Part shown: positions 50,718-63,732 of the stretch, piece by piece
Layout: every line of letters starts with the position of its first letter
Numbering within the stretch: position 1 is the stretch's first letter
Source: Baylisascaris procyonis
Taxonomy: Eukaryota; Nematoda; Chromadorea; Rhabditida; Ascarididae
Direction: 5' to 3'
DNA: 64,000 nucleotides
NCBI GenBank assembly: GCA_037389465.1
Contig: JAZARR010000179.1
Location: forward strand, 3,444,501-3,508,500
The notes under the pieces: model-generated
Database searches by the model: none
Seen by the model: only the letters and a program-made list of their open reading frames with translations
Told to the model about the DNA's origin: nothing
Program-made: the position numbers and the translations under genes

Positions 50718-53700
50718 ATAATCAGTCCTTTTTTTAAACGATGATCCGCATTATTTCTTGAATATTTTAGAATATTTCGATAGCAATAAGATTACCAACT
50801 CTATTCGGTCTCGTTCATCTATCTCAAACATAATTACTTCAATATTGAGTGGGCTTTATTCAATGATTGCAGCAGTAGCGAATATAAAACGGGCACTTCT
50901 ATTAGTGAATGAGAGTCGAAACGCTGTTACTCGTTCATCATTTGGTGCTTTCATCTTTCCTTTTCACTTCTTGCTTAAAAATCCCTCCCTTCACACTCCC
51001 TTCCCCCACACCACCTTCCTTGTTTCGCTATGACAATTGAAATATTTAATTGAAAGGTTCATAGAAGGCATTGATTTCATGGACCAGTTACTGTTCGAAA
51101 ATGGGGCTTCTCACTTCGTAGAAAGAAAATTATACGCTTCAAGCACTTTACTTTGCTCCTGACCATTAAGTAATCGCGTTGCATTTCTATAGTTCTACTG
51201 CCACGTGATAAGCAGACATCCTTTATTTATACTAACATGTGACTTTTTACAAAAACACGATAATCAATGAAAAAATATGTTCAAAAATTTTTTAAATTAT
51301 GAGTATCGCTTACCCATCAACCGTATGGAATAACTCCCATACCATAGTTGTCAATATGAATGAGGCCCATTTCGAACGTGCTAATTGTATAAAACCATAA
51401 AAATTTGCAACAGCAAGCAGATATAAACTTTCAGAGCAACAAGCCTGCAAAAAATGTAATTTTTTCTTATTCTCACTTACACTAGATATCTTATGAAACG
51501 CAATATTTTTCCCTTTCAAATAATAGTTTATTAATTTTATTCAACATATGTATTCGTCTATATTGTTACCGCCGCCACTTCAAAAGTTACTTCAAAGATA
51601 GACTCACAGGTGCGGAAAAATTGTACATCACTAAGAAACGAAATCATGTGACCTTCTTCTAAAACAGAATATTTTGCATGTGCACAAACCGCGTGCGATC
51701 TACTAAAAGAAATTGCATAAATAAACTTTAGCTCAGTATGACTTTCTTTCAATTCAGTAACAATTTCGTTGACTGCTGCAGAAAAACAGTTGCCGTTTGA
51801 AGTGACTGCCGAAACTTTATGCGAATTATGCAAATTTTCAAGCATGAAAACGAAGTCTGAATTCGGATGCATCATTTCATCAATCAAAGTAGTTTCTCTT
51901 CACGCATATTTGTGAGATTTAATATTGAAAGTACTTCCTATCCATATTAGGGAAGTTTTTTTTTAGTTTGGAATTATTGCTTCCGTAATCCCTCATAACC
52001 ACCTCATATATGAAATGAGACTTGATGTCTTTGGAATTATACGTTAATTTCTTTCAGATCAACATTTATTTGACTTAAAATCACCTGAAGGAAAAAACGA
52101 ATTTCGCGTTTTCGTCGTTGCTGTTGTTCGGTTAAGGAAATCGCATTTACTCCAGTAACGCGTAACGCCTTAAAAATTTAAATGTTACATTTTTAGACAA
52201 TAGGGATTGAATATCGATCCATTGCTTCATGAACAATGGAATTGCTATCCATAAAAACAATTGCATATTGTGTTCAGTATTTATAGCGTCGTTTATCAGT
52301 AGATGTTGTTTGCGTCAATCGCTTTTCTTGTGATACTTGTATTAGGGTAGAAGATTAGGCCGAGATCATTAACTTATATTAAACATTATACTGAATATAA
52401 GTTCGACTTCAATAGAGCCCACACTTCTAATATTCATTGAGTTCGAAACGGATACATAGAAATATTTTCTAAAATTATATTGATTCGCTAAGCCATCTCT
52501 ATGTTACTTCATCACAGTCACTAATGTTTGGATTGATACGTTGCGTTGCCGAATGATAATATCGATAAAAAAATTCTAGAATGTTTAGAAGTACTGCATG
52601 AGAAAAATTCATTAGAATTCCTAACATAATAGTAAGTATGAATTATTGTAACAAAAGTTATAAAACATGTTTACCTTATGCATTGACCTCAATTTATAAA
52701 AAATAAACGAATCCATTAAGATAATAAATAAAACGGCGAATGAATTAAGGGTGCATTCAAAAAATGTGGAAATGAAATAGCCACAATTGGAAGCTGAATA
52801 AGTCCATGTATATGCGGAACTATCGAAAAAGAAATGACATCCAGCTGGAAACAAGCATTCTTCGTTAGCGTTGTAAATTGGCCTCTCAACTTGAGTGCAA
52901 TAGATGAAAGTCTCACTTGCGAGATGTATCCACTTTTGCAATCACTAGAAATTAGACAAATATATCCTATGTTTTGCAATTTTCATATGGTCTAATGGAG
53001 AAATTTAATTTCTTTTGTGGAATGCAATGTTCGCATTCGAAAAGTGCAATTAATTAAGGTGACAGATGCTCATTAGCGAACTAATCCCAACATAACTTTT
53101 CTTTTTTCCGTTGTTTTAATCGAGTGTCTATAAGCACGGATGGGTCACTGAGCTCATTATGAAATCATCTAAATCTATGTGATAATTACAAAAAGTGCAA
53201 CCGATATCATTCAAGTGAATAATATCGAGAACTTAATTCTTTTAGCCTTAATAATAAAATAAGAGGAAGTGAATGTCGTCAATTCTTATGAACGATGAAT
53301 TTTCAAATCGATCATAATATATTGAAATGGGTGACTGAATATGATTTGAAAAAAAGATCGCATATAAGAATGAAAAATGAATCTAGCTTATGAATTCAAG
53401 CGTGCGTTAAGTGCAGGAAAAATTCCTGGTCTTATGCACACGGTTAGAGGAGACAATGCCGAAATAAATCACTTACGAAGTTGATAAATGCAACTTTGTG
53501 TGAAAGCAATCGACCAAATAATTGCAATCCAACGAATTGTCATCGTTGTGTTGAAATATTTCTGATAAAGAACCGGCCACGTAATCACAAAACATCGATT
53601 AATCGTTATCAATATATTTGTATAAATACCCGCATAATAGAATACGATCGTTAATTGACCGGCTGTATCAGTGATAAATTTATAGCCATATATTTCCTCG

Positions 53701-56687
53701 ATCATATGATGTTGGCTAAAATAAATGGAAATTATGATGCTTTATTTTCCGGTGACAAAAAAATCACATCTGCACTCTGATATATTTTTATGAGTTTCTT
53801 TAGCCGTTAAATTGGAAAAAAAGGCTTTTATGGGAAAAAATGCTTTTATTATAATAGATATTAATGAGATAAAATATAGATCACGACTAATAGATCACGA
53901 CAGATATTTATGAGATAAAATAATTTGAGTTTTTCTTCCATCTTTGCTTCTTAATCTGTGCAAAAGATCGAACAACTTTGCACAGTTATTTTCTTGGTAG
54001 TGTTAACTTGTACAGACATTAAGTTGACATTTTGAAAATTGTTGCTAATTATTTGCTGCCCTCAAGTGTAACTATATACTGCAACTCACTCGATATTAGA
54101 AGGATCATAAAACACGTCACCACTAATGTTATAAGGACACCCAACTTTGCATTTCTGACATTATTTCTATCATTGAGAGATATCACTGAGGGAGATTCGG
54201 AATTCTAATTCCATGATACATGGTCATCGATAATGCACATCATATTAGTATGATTATGGCAACTCTACTTCGGTTACAACCACTGAACAGATATGCAGAC
54301 CAGCAGTACGCCTCACACAGACACCCAGCTGCCATATAACCGCCTTCAGATATAAAATTTGTGAAAGGACATTAAAACTGAAGACGTCTCGATTTCCATA
54401 TCATAAAAGGGTGTTTTTTGATGGCGTTAACCGTCCTCTGAAAATTGGTCATTTTTCACAACGCCATCTTAAACAACGTGGATTGGCCTTGGAATTTTTG
54501 AATACCTCTTACTAATACCTTCATAATAAAATCCATATTAAACGAATGTGGAAAATTTACACCACTGTAAGGATGGAAAAAGAAAAGATGCGCTACTTGG
54601 AAATAATTTTCTTCTCAGTTGAATTCCGCTCATTATTGGCACGATGAGACATTATATCGCATTTCGATCCTTCAGTCGGGATTTGTGCAAAAAATTGGCG
54701 TTTCAATACATATTTATGTGAGTTGATAGTTACCCTTAATTTATGGAATAAAAAGTTAATGCGAGATTTTGAAAATACAGCCTGCCGGTCAGAACGAGCT
54801 TCTTTTTATGGCCAATTTGTTTGTACTAAAGAGGAAATAGGCTCTTCAATTTGTAACCATATTTGAAAATATTTCTATTAATACGAAGAGGTGATATGGC
54901 AACGAAAAGACCTCATGACTCGATAAGCCGATTTTCACTTAAATGGGAAGGGGGATAGAAGAGCGGAGGGAGAAAGCAAACGAAACTGTGAAGGCATTTT
55001 TCTTCAGATTCTATCTAGAATTTTCAATTCATTTGTCACATTTATTCATCGAATCATTAAATACTTACAGTACAAGTAAAGGGGCCGCCCAGAATGCGAA
55101 AATCAATAAAACACCAAGATTGCCAAAAGCATGCGATGCACATGAATAGCCGAATGCGTTACGTAGATGATCCATTTTAAAAATTGTAATCGCCGACATT
55201 CCATTCGTAGTGATTCCGACAATAGCCACCTAAAGTGTTAATATTTACCGATGAGAAACCGTTGACCATTGTGTTCACTTGTGCATTTTTAGTTTTTTTT
55301 TTTTTTTAAATGATAATTGTAGTGAATCATATGAGAAACGCTTCACTGAAGAGTACGAAATAAAGATGTAACTAAGATATATGGATGAATTTATAAGACA
55401 GTCCTCATTAACTTATTAAATCAGCAGCCACCTTCATAAATAAAAATTCTAGTTTGACAAATCGATAGTTGTTGCGAAATATTTTCACCTATCCGTGAGG
55501 TTTTGTGGAATTACTAAAAAATTCGAAGGGAAAAGCACATGCTAAAGGATTCTTGAAGATGCTGAAAACAGAGAGAAACAAAAAAATGATGGATTCAACT
55601 ATGAATATTAAATTAGCAGAATAATACTATCCTCTTTGCGTTGATGAAACATATGAATCAGTGAGATTCTTAACATCGATATATGAGATTTCGAAATAAT
55701 TTTCTTCTTTTTTAAAAAAAAAATGCCTAGACATTCAATATATGCAACAAGCATAAGTAAAAATATTTCTTAACATTAATAAGCTATGCAATGATGAATT
55801 AATGAGGAACAAAAATTATATTCAGTTTATTATGTGGTAACCAAATTGAGACTTATAGCTATAGTTATTATTATTATTATTATTAATGTAATTGTGATAA
55901 TTATGCACGTTAATCTGGTTTATTTCCTTCAATTCAAACACATAATACAGCGAAAGTTCACATAGCTTTTAATGAGGTTCATGAACCGTTGCAAAACAAC
56001 GTTATGCCAATATGATATTTGCTTATTTCTATGATTGTATCTGCTTACCGGTTACTTTCAAGTGAAAATCGTCAGAAGCCGAAAGATATAATGCAGCGTT
56101 TAACTATGATCCTACCATTTCTCATAACTTTATCTAAATTCATCGCATTTCTTGAGTTATTAATATTTCAAATTTAGAGCATTAATCTACAGTTTGTCAG
56201 TTGTTGAATAGAAGTGATTTTTTTATTTTGTTTCTGACAATGAAACAGGTGATTGACTACGATGAAATCCATATTGGCAGGTGTTTTGATAATATTTTTG
56301 ATATTTGAAAGCCGACTACGGTAGAAAAGCTGAAATACAAATGTACACTTAAGGCTTGGCAGTCATTTTTGCAAACTTTTCCGCTTATTTTCAACGCATA
56401 TTTAGAAACTTTTCCACTTACAGCAAGCTATTGAATTTCCTCAAATTTATAAGTAAATACGATCAACAATTTTCTGCGTTATGATTTCAACACAAAATGA
56501 TGAGATAAAAATGTAAAAGCTTCACGCATATTTGAATGCGATATGAATCTATTATAATTTAAAAAAAAAAACACCATAGAAATTTAATAAAACAAGTAAA
56601 ACTTACGATAAAAATAGCAATTGCCGCTGCAATATCATCGGATTCATTGTCTGATTCTGGTTTCATTGTTGGCTGTAAACCAACCAT
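48505..56687 (-). CDS. Seven-transmembrane receptor, Srx-like nematode GPCR
   Basis: A likely chemosensory or peptide G-protein-coupled receptor of the plasma membrane. Exons: 56687-56607, 55229-55069, 53715-53477, 52889-52675, 52168-52085, 51444-51314, 48766-48505; 1173 nt, 390 residues. It begins MVGLQPTMKPES, and the first helix runs over the exon 1-2 junction. FGNLGVLLIFAFWAAPLL ends in helix 2. Helix 3 and its loop read ILITINRCFVITWPVLYQ, where NRCFVITWP stands at the DRY position in Srx style. GCHFFFDSSAYTWTYSASNC is the second extracellular loop. QQQRRKREIRFFLQ precedes helix 6, and VWELFHTVDG plus IILVAFNRDVR form helix 7 and its end, as in Srx proteins. A 77-residue basic tail follows, ending KVATLSG. 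The acceptor of exon 4 (CTCAAG) is weak and was chosen because it alone keeps phase. The last intron is 2.5 kb. Family placement is by motif only. Confidence 0.85.
50668..50713. repeat. (TA)n microsatellite in the receptor's last intron
   Basis: About 23 TA units. The rest of this 2.5-kb intron (48767-51313) holds no supported feature. Confidence 0.9.
51558..51887 (-). CDS. 109-codon open frame inside a receptor intron
   Basis: The frame runs from ATG 51887 to a stop at 51558 in the intron between receptor exons 5 and 6, on the same strand. It reads MIDEMMHPNSDFVFMLENLH at the start and ends FEVTFEVAAVTI. Composition is plausible for a protein, but no motif, signal peptide or family is recognised. 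At this AT content a frame of this length is uncommon though possible by chance. It could be a nested gene, a retained exon, or nothing. Confidence 0.25.
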   Translation of the reverse strand: MIDEMMHPNSDFVFMLENLHNSHKVSAVTSNGNCFSAAVNEIVTELKESHTELKFIYAISFSRSHAVCAHAKYSVLEEGHMISFLSDVQFFRTCESIFEVTFEVAAVTI

Positions 56688-56689
56688 TA

Positions 56690-58257
56690 CGATAGAGTGA
56701 ACGATTATCACACAACTATAATCGACACAGTCGAATGCATAAATAAAGGCTCATCACACCTAACGAAGCTAGTGAATTATTTAAGCTTGATTGCAAAATG
56801 TGAATATATGAGAGAACTTGAGTGTTACCTATTATCACAATGTTTGAGTTCTATTAGAAAGCCACTCCCATATGTGTGAATGGATCGAAGATTGCATATC
56901 AATAGAGAAAAACGACTTATTTCTTTGCCTTACTGTATTATTTATACGAATAAAATTTAGAAACTGAAATTAGATGCATTATGTAGATGGGCGTTTTCGC
57001 TTCGATGCATCTATCATGATGAAACATTTCTATTTCTTGAACGAGTTTCTTGCAGGAAAGATAAAAAAAGAAGAATCTGTGAGAAGAAAAATATTTCTGT
57101 TCTTGGTCCTATGACAACAAGCGAAAATCTGATACTGAAAGAACAGTAGTGTAAAAATGTTTGTTATACCTTTCCCTTCTCCTATCCTTTTGAGCCATTC
57201 CAGAAAATGCTGATGACATCTCTCACCCATATTTCAGTGCCCCACCGGATGGGCATGACAGTGGAACAAAAAAAATTCCCATTGCATTGCTCGACTGACC
57301 GTGTGAATGTTACATTTCGCACTAACTCAACCCGAACTTACTAAGTTGATGTTCACGGACGGGAAGTATTCTGTGAATGCTACCTATTGAAGTATATTCT
57401 AACATCATGATGCTTAAGCGGAAACTCAACAGTTGCTATGTGTTTCTGTTTCGAATGACCGTAGAAAGCTTATTGTGGTAAGAATGGGTTGTCATAGGTG
57501 ATTGATCGATTCGGAAAATATTCATTCTCCGTCCATCTACCTATCGTGGATTTTTTGAGGCAGCAATTAATTGAGAGTCGTTTTTGCATAAACGTTTAAT
57601 TTCCTTTGACACCTAATGATTATACTAATCTTGATCATTTTCCTTTATTGCTCGCCATTTATGAAAACAAAGAAACCTCTTAATGAGCACCATTTTATGT
57701 AACTCGAAAGTTTCTCTTATCCACTGCTGCAATTAGATGACCACATATTGCACAACTAGCGCATATACAAAGATTTATATTGCAGAGGATTTTTTTGCAT
57801 AATGTACATATGATTTGTACATTGGGAAGATAGGAACTGGTGGCATTACTTCCTAGTTCTCAGTAATTATCACTACCACGCCCCGTTCTCATCAATTGGA
57901 TTTTCCTTCCTTGCTTATCCTCATAACCTCGCCCACTTATATCCCGTGTTCACTTCCCCAAATTGTCATGCCAGCACTGTTCTTTCCAATATTTCTTGCT
58001 CCACTTCAAAAAGTTTTCCTTCTTTTGCATGACTCCTGTCAACAGACAGTTTTGTAATGCGCCTTCCACCTCAAGCGCCTTTGGTAAGAGCAGTCCCCCG
58101 TGTGTATGTGCACAAGCGCAGGTATGGTTCCCTTCTAACAGTTTTACCTTCCGACAGCTAGTGTTCATGTAACGAATACCATGCGTTAGCCCCATTACCA
58201 ATCTTCAGTTTAACAAGGCAGCCTTGAGAAGTGATACAAAACGTTATATATTTCCAG
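56690..58257. other. Upstream of the receptor gene, no supported gene
   Basis: Presumed receptor promoter region. It is AT-rich with a slightly more GC-rich part at 57.85-58.2 kb, which has short open frames on both strands (57963-58172 plus, 58201-57950 minus) that mirror each other. No core promoter motif could be placed with confidence. Confidence 0.4.
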
Positions 58258-58311
58258 ATGCAGAAGGCTATTTTATAGCAGACGAATTTGCATATAGTAC
58301 GGAAAATGAAG
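58258..58311 (+). CDS. Short coding exon of an unidentified plus-strand gene
   Basis: Acceptor ATATATTTCCAG and donor GAAG/GTAAGA are both strong. The exon enters two bases into a codon and reads AEGYFIADEFAYSTENE, leaving one base. The other frames contain stops. It can join in phase to the exon at 62027, though 3.7 kb separates them. No family recognised. Confidence 0.5.
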
Positions 58312-59216
58312 GTAAGAGACTCATAATAACGATCTTTATAAAATACTCACGTATAATTAATTATACATATTTTGTTACTGGGTGGGCTTAAGAAAACAAC
58401 AGAATTGCAAAAGCGTATATCATGGAGCTATTCTGATGTGATTTTGCATTTATTTGTCACGGTCGTGTTAGATGTGTTACGTAGTAACAGTTAAAACTTA
58501 AACAATAATAAGAAATCAACTGAAATCAACATCTAAAATCAACTCATAGAGGTCGAACTAATAGATCAACTCAGTTGATTGAATATTAGTAGACTATATT
58601 TGAAAAATTCAGCTGCTTTAATTTCATAAATATATAATGAAAACTATAGCAGCCATGGGTTCGTCTACGCTCGAAAATATCATGTAGAAGCATAAATAAT
58701 ATCGAAAAGCTCATGCATTGATAAATCTGATAAAGTTCTAATGAATTTCTAAGTGAACAGAAATGATTACGGAAATAAATTATAAGAATAAGGAAAGAGA
58801 GAAGGCGACTGAGAAGGAATATGATTAACAAATGAAGCTTTTAATATATTTTAGGAGGATAAATAGGCTAGAAATCTCATTAAATGATAACACATCAAAT
58901 CTTGCAATTATTTGCAATTACAAGTACATATTATTATTCGCAACTCACTAGCAATTCTATTGAATTATCGTTGATATGCTTTGTTGAAAATCTAGCAATA
59001 TAAAAAGAAGACAATAGAAAAGAGACATTCATTAACTCGATATGAAAGGAAATTATCAACAATAATATATTTTGATATATTTTTTTGAATAAATATGACA
59101 AAGCAGATGTTTCTATTATGTATATCACCAATCGAAACCGAGAGAAGACATGTTGACAATTGTTTTTTTTTTTTTTCGATAGACGGGATGAGATTGCAAC
59201 ATAGTGAACAAAAGTT

Positions 59217-59861
59217 TCAAAGGTTATCAGCTGATCTTTCGCGCAAATGCTGACCAGTTGGCCAGCTGGCTTTTGAGCAGCTGATCAGCTGATCATGTTT
59301 ATCTTTTGGACAACTAATACAGTATCCCTTGCTGTATAATATTCGTTTGTTTACATTCGTGGATTTTGTAACTGGGCACTGACCTCTACGCATAAATAGC
59401 AGTATAGTTTGGTCACATGTTTCTGAATCCGTTTCATGAACCATTTCAGAATTACTTTGCAAGCCCATAATGGCTTGAATATAAAAAAAAAAAATTGGCA
59501 AAAAAATGCTCTCAATGCCACTATATGGCCGTAGGGCAAATTCAAACTTCGCTGCCCATATTCGGAGCTTGAGAAGAATGAATGAAGAAGGAGTGTGCTT
59601 GAATTTTGGGCACTCTATATAAAACAGCCCTAATTTCTCGCTTTTCCCATCGCAGTCTATTGATAAGATGCACTCTATCTTCATAGAAAAATTAAGCCGA
59701 CAAAAATGTATATCACCTTTCTTGCCTAGTTGTGTTTTAGCGATTTTCCTATTTCGAGGATTGACTCGGCAACATCGCTGAAGATTTCCCAATAGTTTCG
59801 ATGCAGCAATCACTGCAAATGGGAGGAAAAGTTCGCTTCCTCGAGGCAAACTAAATAGCAT
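59217..59861 (-). CDS. 214-codon uninterrupted open frame, unidentified
   Basis: The longest open frame in the window, ATG 59861 to a stop at 59217, starting MLFSLPRGSELFLPFAVIAA. It is rich in Cys (for example KIECILSIDCDG) and has no intron. A run of A on the plus strand gives the IFLPIFFFY stretch, which argues against strong protein constraint. No domain is recognised. The 3' part overlaps GATCAGCTGATC-type palindromes. It could be a single-exon gene, a decayed inserted sequence, or a chance frame. Confidence 0.3.
   Translation of the reverse strand: MLFSLPRGSELFLPFAVIAASKLLGNLQRCCRVNPRNRKIAKTQLGKKGDIHFCRLNFSMKIECILSIDCDGKSEKLGLFYIECPKFKHTPSSFILLKLRIWAAKFEFALRPYSGIESIFLPIFFFYIQAIMGLQSNSEMVHETDSETCDQTILLFMRRGQCPVTKSTNVNKRILYSKGYCISCPKDKHDQLISCSKASWPTGQHLRERSADNL
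59221..59298. repeat. Cluster of TCAGCTGATC palindromes
   Basis: Within about 80 bases the sequence holds TCAGCTGATC near 59227, CCAGTTGGCCAGCTGG near 59252, and CAGCTGATCAGCTGATCA near 59278. All are self-complementary or nearly so and share the CAGCTG core, an E-box form. Whether this binds a bHLH factor or merely forms hairpins is unknown. Confidence 0.6.
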
Positions 59862-60046
59862 TATGTGAGAACGGCCGCAGTATGGCCCACTTCCTCCTTC
59901 ACGCGTCCATTACAAATATTTTCATACCGCTACACAAACACATCGAGTAAGCAAGTGTATGCGATTACTCTTTTTTCTAGTAGGGAACATGACCAACAAA
60001 ATGCGGAATGCGGTCTGACAATTCACCTGCTCAAAAAAGGTCCCCG

Positions 60047-60049
<3 letters not shown>

Positions 60050-60122
<73 letters not shown>
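60050..60122. repeat. (TA)n microsatellite
   Basis: About 36 pure TA units. Open frames spanning it are repeat artefacts. Confidence 0.95.
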
Positions 60123-60125
<3 letters not shown>

Positions 60126-60415
60126 ATCAGCATTTTTTATCAAATGGCAAGCAGCAATGCACGATTCCACCTCGATCAGCCACGGTCAGTGACTGCTCGG
60201 GCAACGATGCACCACTACAGTCAGTCAGCTGTTATTTAAGAAGGGGCTAATTAGGTCTACAATTCGGGAATAGCGTTTTGCAAACGTCACCATCACTTAC
60301 TCATTTAAACTGGGAAAGTGCATCATGCCATAGTTGTTTACAGTCTTTTGGGACCTAAAGCAATTGAAATGCGCTATTTTGCGTCGATGGATTTAATGCC
60401 TCCATTCTATCGCAG

Positions 60416-62026
60416 CTACATCTATATGAAGGCGTTGGCATTCGTTGTCCACCTGACATGTTTCGGCTACTACGATTACATGTTCGTCCCCTAATCGAAT
60501 GTCCACTGCCGAATTTTTTTCATACCTTTACAACCACGACTGTTGTGTGAAAACTCAATTGCTAAAGTTTGAGTTATTAGTAGTAAGTTCGAGAAGAAAG
60601 GCCTTTAAATAATTACGATATGAAGGCGGAACATGAACTGAAGGGATCTTCTCTGCATCACAAAGCGAACGAAAATGGTGAGAAGTGCTGACTAAATTCA
60701 TGCTCAACATTTTAATCAAAACCATTTTCGCTATCGAAATGGAAAACACAAGCGAAAAGAAGCCATCAATCAAAGAATGCTAGCACGCCACTGGCTGATG
60801 CAGCAAGATGTTCGAAGAGTATCGCATTGTTGATCGTTCGTTGATTGTGCTTGCATCTAGCGTGTCAACCTCTTTATCTGAATATTCCCTAGCTATTAAT
60901 AAAAACGTATTTCTTTCATAAATGTTATCCTGTGAACATTGCTCTCTACGGTCATTTTGTCAAAGCCAATTGCACTCAGCACGAGCATTAGATATCTAAT
61001 CTGCGAGTGATAGACATCTAATATAGTAGTAAAAATTTGAATCAAGAAAAGAGCAACTATTGGTCAAAAATCATTACAAACCATAGTTTCTTCCAACTAT
61101 TTTGTTTTCAATGCAAATTGTGTTCCCATAAAGCATTGCGATTTGCGACTCTGATTTCAATGGTCCCAAACTAACAGAGAAACTAATATATATGAAAACA
61201 TTCATGCAAAAAGACATTTAATACTTGAAACTAACAGAGGAACTAACAAATGCGCATTATCCACTATTTATTTCCGAAAGGGTGTAAAATTGTTCATGAC
61301 TTTTTTCTTCGAATAACTTTCTCCGTAAAATTGGGAAGCGGTTACCACCACTCCACCTCGCTGTTTTGATCATCAGATAGCGTCAACACCTCACGTTTCT
61401 GACAAATGCACCTCATTCCAATTACTACTTCACATTACTACTTTTGTTATGAACGAAAATTTTTTGAGCAAGAGATAAGCAGAATGTACTCATATCAGAA
61501 TAAACAGAAATATCGAACAAATTCAGTACAGGAATAGATAGAACATAACTCCATCAAAAAACTTTAGAGCTAAGCAGCTCCACGGATAGATCATTGAGTG
61601 ATGGCGGTTGATGCTAGTCGTGTGGAAGACGTTTCAAAGCAATGAATCACCAATCGGCTTCGTCCACTTGCCATCTGCGTAGTCGTATTACGTCTACCAT
61701 AAATTAATGAATAATTCATGACACTTTTTGAGCCTGAGGGTAAATACTCAAATGTTGACAAATGGAACGATCTCCTTGAGGTTTGAGTAATTAAGGTGCG
61801 CCAATCGGAAACGTCGAGACAGATTGATTAGTAAAAGAAAGGAGCAGATGATTTTACTACATATTAACTCTCATATATTGGCCAATGTTCATATATTGTA
61901 TATATGATTATCGATATGAGAATATATGGTAATGAATTATGTGAGCATGATATAAACGAGTGAAAAAAGGACGAATGGTAACCTCAGCGTTTCCTTTAGA
62001 TGTAATATAAAATTCAACGAATCCAG
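60416..62026. other. Stretch with weak coding-like segments only
   Basis: On the plus strand after CTATCGCAG near 60415 a frame reads LHLYEGVGIRCPPDMFRLLR and stays open to about 60550, but no donor in phase is clear. On the minus strand a 42-codon frame from an ATG near 61719 reads RRNTTTQMASGRSRLVIHC. Neither can be linked to neighbours. The rest is AT-rich and empty. Confidence 0.3.
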
Positions 62027-62077
62027 CACTTTGCCTACCTGAAGAACTTGCTATTATTTATGGAATTCATAGCACCG
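62027..62077 (+). CDS. Short coding exon of an unidentified plus-strand gene
   Basis: Acceptor GAATCCAG and donor ACCG/GTAAGA bound 16 full codons reading LCLPEELAIIYGIHST. It enters two bases into a codon, matching the one-base exit of the exon at 58311. It leaves one base into a codon, which also fits an acceptor at 63873 near the window end. Family unknown. The 1.7 kb that follows shows nothing else I can support. Confidence 0.4.
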
Positions 62078-63732
62078 GTAAGATTGACTGAGTCATTCAT
62101 TGAAGAGGGGCATATTCATAGGAAATGAACGCATGATCATACACGAACCCCTCCTCATCTCACTTTATGAAGTTGACCGTGTTTCCACCAAAATTAACCT
62201 CACGTTTCTCAAAACCTATAAAAACAAGCGCCTCTTGGAAGTTTCCTCCAGAAAATATCCCTAAAAAATTTTTCATTGGTTTCGCTCGAGCCAGTTGGCT
62301 TTAGGGTGATATTATTAACGACCGCAGTAAATTAAACTGTTAAGAATTCATAATGTTCGTGATTTTGGTGTGCATAAGGTTTAAAAGCTTTCTTGAAACA
62401 GATTAAGATTTATTTACTAAACAGATTTCAGTGGGATAAGTTGTTGCTTGAAAACATTTTTTTAAACACACTCAACTCGTGGAAGCATGGAGACTAGAAA
62501 ATAGCTAGGAAAATCATAGATGCAAAGCAAGAAAGAGGCTCAGGAACCTAGACAAAAGCAATCAGCATTTGCATAAAGCAGCAACGAGGAGCACAATCGT
62601 CCGAAGTGCATTATCTCCTATTTAAAAACGTTTGTGTTCAGTAATGTGAGGTAGTAATAGCAATGAGTTGCATTTGTCAAAAGCGCTAATCGCTTATGGC
62701 CAAAACAGCGACGCGAAGCGGTGAAAGTAAAATGGCGCATTTGTCGGTGGCACATTTATCAGATGTGCAATACTGAGAAGCGCTTTTGTTGCTGCAACTA
62801 CATAACAAAAAAAAGCAGCTTTCTAATCCTAAATAACAATACAAATAAAAGGAAACGAAATGAAAAAGCTATACGCCTAAATGTGGAAACAACAACAAAA
62901 TTTAAAGTTTTTTTTTTTATCTAAACATATATGAATGAGAAACAGCATTTTTATTTTCGAAATAACATTAGTGCTAATTTCCATTCTTATCAAGTATTCA
63001 CTTCCATGCATATAATAATAATAAGCGGCATAACATTTTCTTGAGAGCGTCTAAAAATGGTGCTGAAACTTCACAGATTCATCTACTCGGGAGCTAAAGT
63101 TTCCTATTTTTATTCTTTTGGTAGTTTTTTCCCCCCCTAAATTTTGACCTACTTGTCAAGATGCATTTTACTAATTTATATGCCCATTCCTTTGTACTTT
63201 ATCATTATTTTAGGGTATTTAATCGCATTTGCAGTTGTTTAAACGGATCTATTATTTACCTGATATTATGCTCTATCTTTGCTCCTCTATTGAATTCTTT
63301 TGTCGAAGTCAACTCGATAGTTATGATCTAAGGTAAACTATTGAATTAATGAACTCATTGCTTCATTATCCAAAAACTTTCTTTTCGCTATTCTTCTTTT
63401 CAAGTCCCATCGGCCAATTGAACTCTTCGTTAGCTCCTATCTGGCTCCACTTCTGCCAACATCTCTTTTGTCCGTGGTTACAAATTTGCTGTTTTATTTA
63501 TTTTCGTTGCATTAATGCTGATCGTTAATTTTTGTTCTTGTTGAAATTAATCTTTATGGAGTACAGTTTTACACAGCATCAAAATTTCAAAGACATCTGT
63601 ATAACGGAAATAGCTTTTAAAGGAACTTCGGTTAAACACCGAAATTTCTGTTCGTTTTTTTTTTTGCGTGAGAAATATCAATCGGTCTGGCTTCTTCGGA
63701 CGCGGCGAAGACTTATTTCTGACCGAATTCCT

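Noticed and set aside
50758..50855. Alternative last exon for the Srx-like receptor (IMFEIDERDRIELV on the minus strand)
   Set aside because: It needs a poor acceptor, whereas the exon at 48766 has TACATTTTAG and completes the expected helix 7 end.
52716..52979. Minus-strand 87-codon frame overlapping receptor exon 4
   Set aside because: It lacks the loop cysteines and the helix 5 pattern; the 52889-52675 frame carries both.
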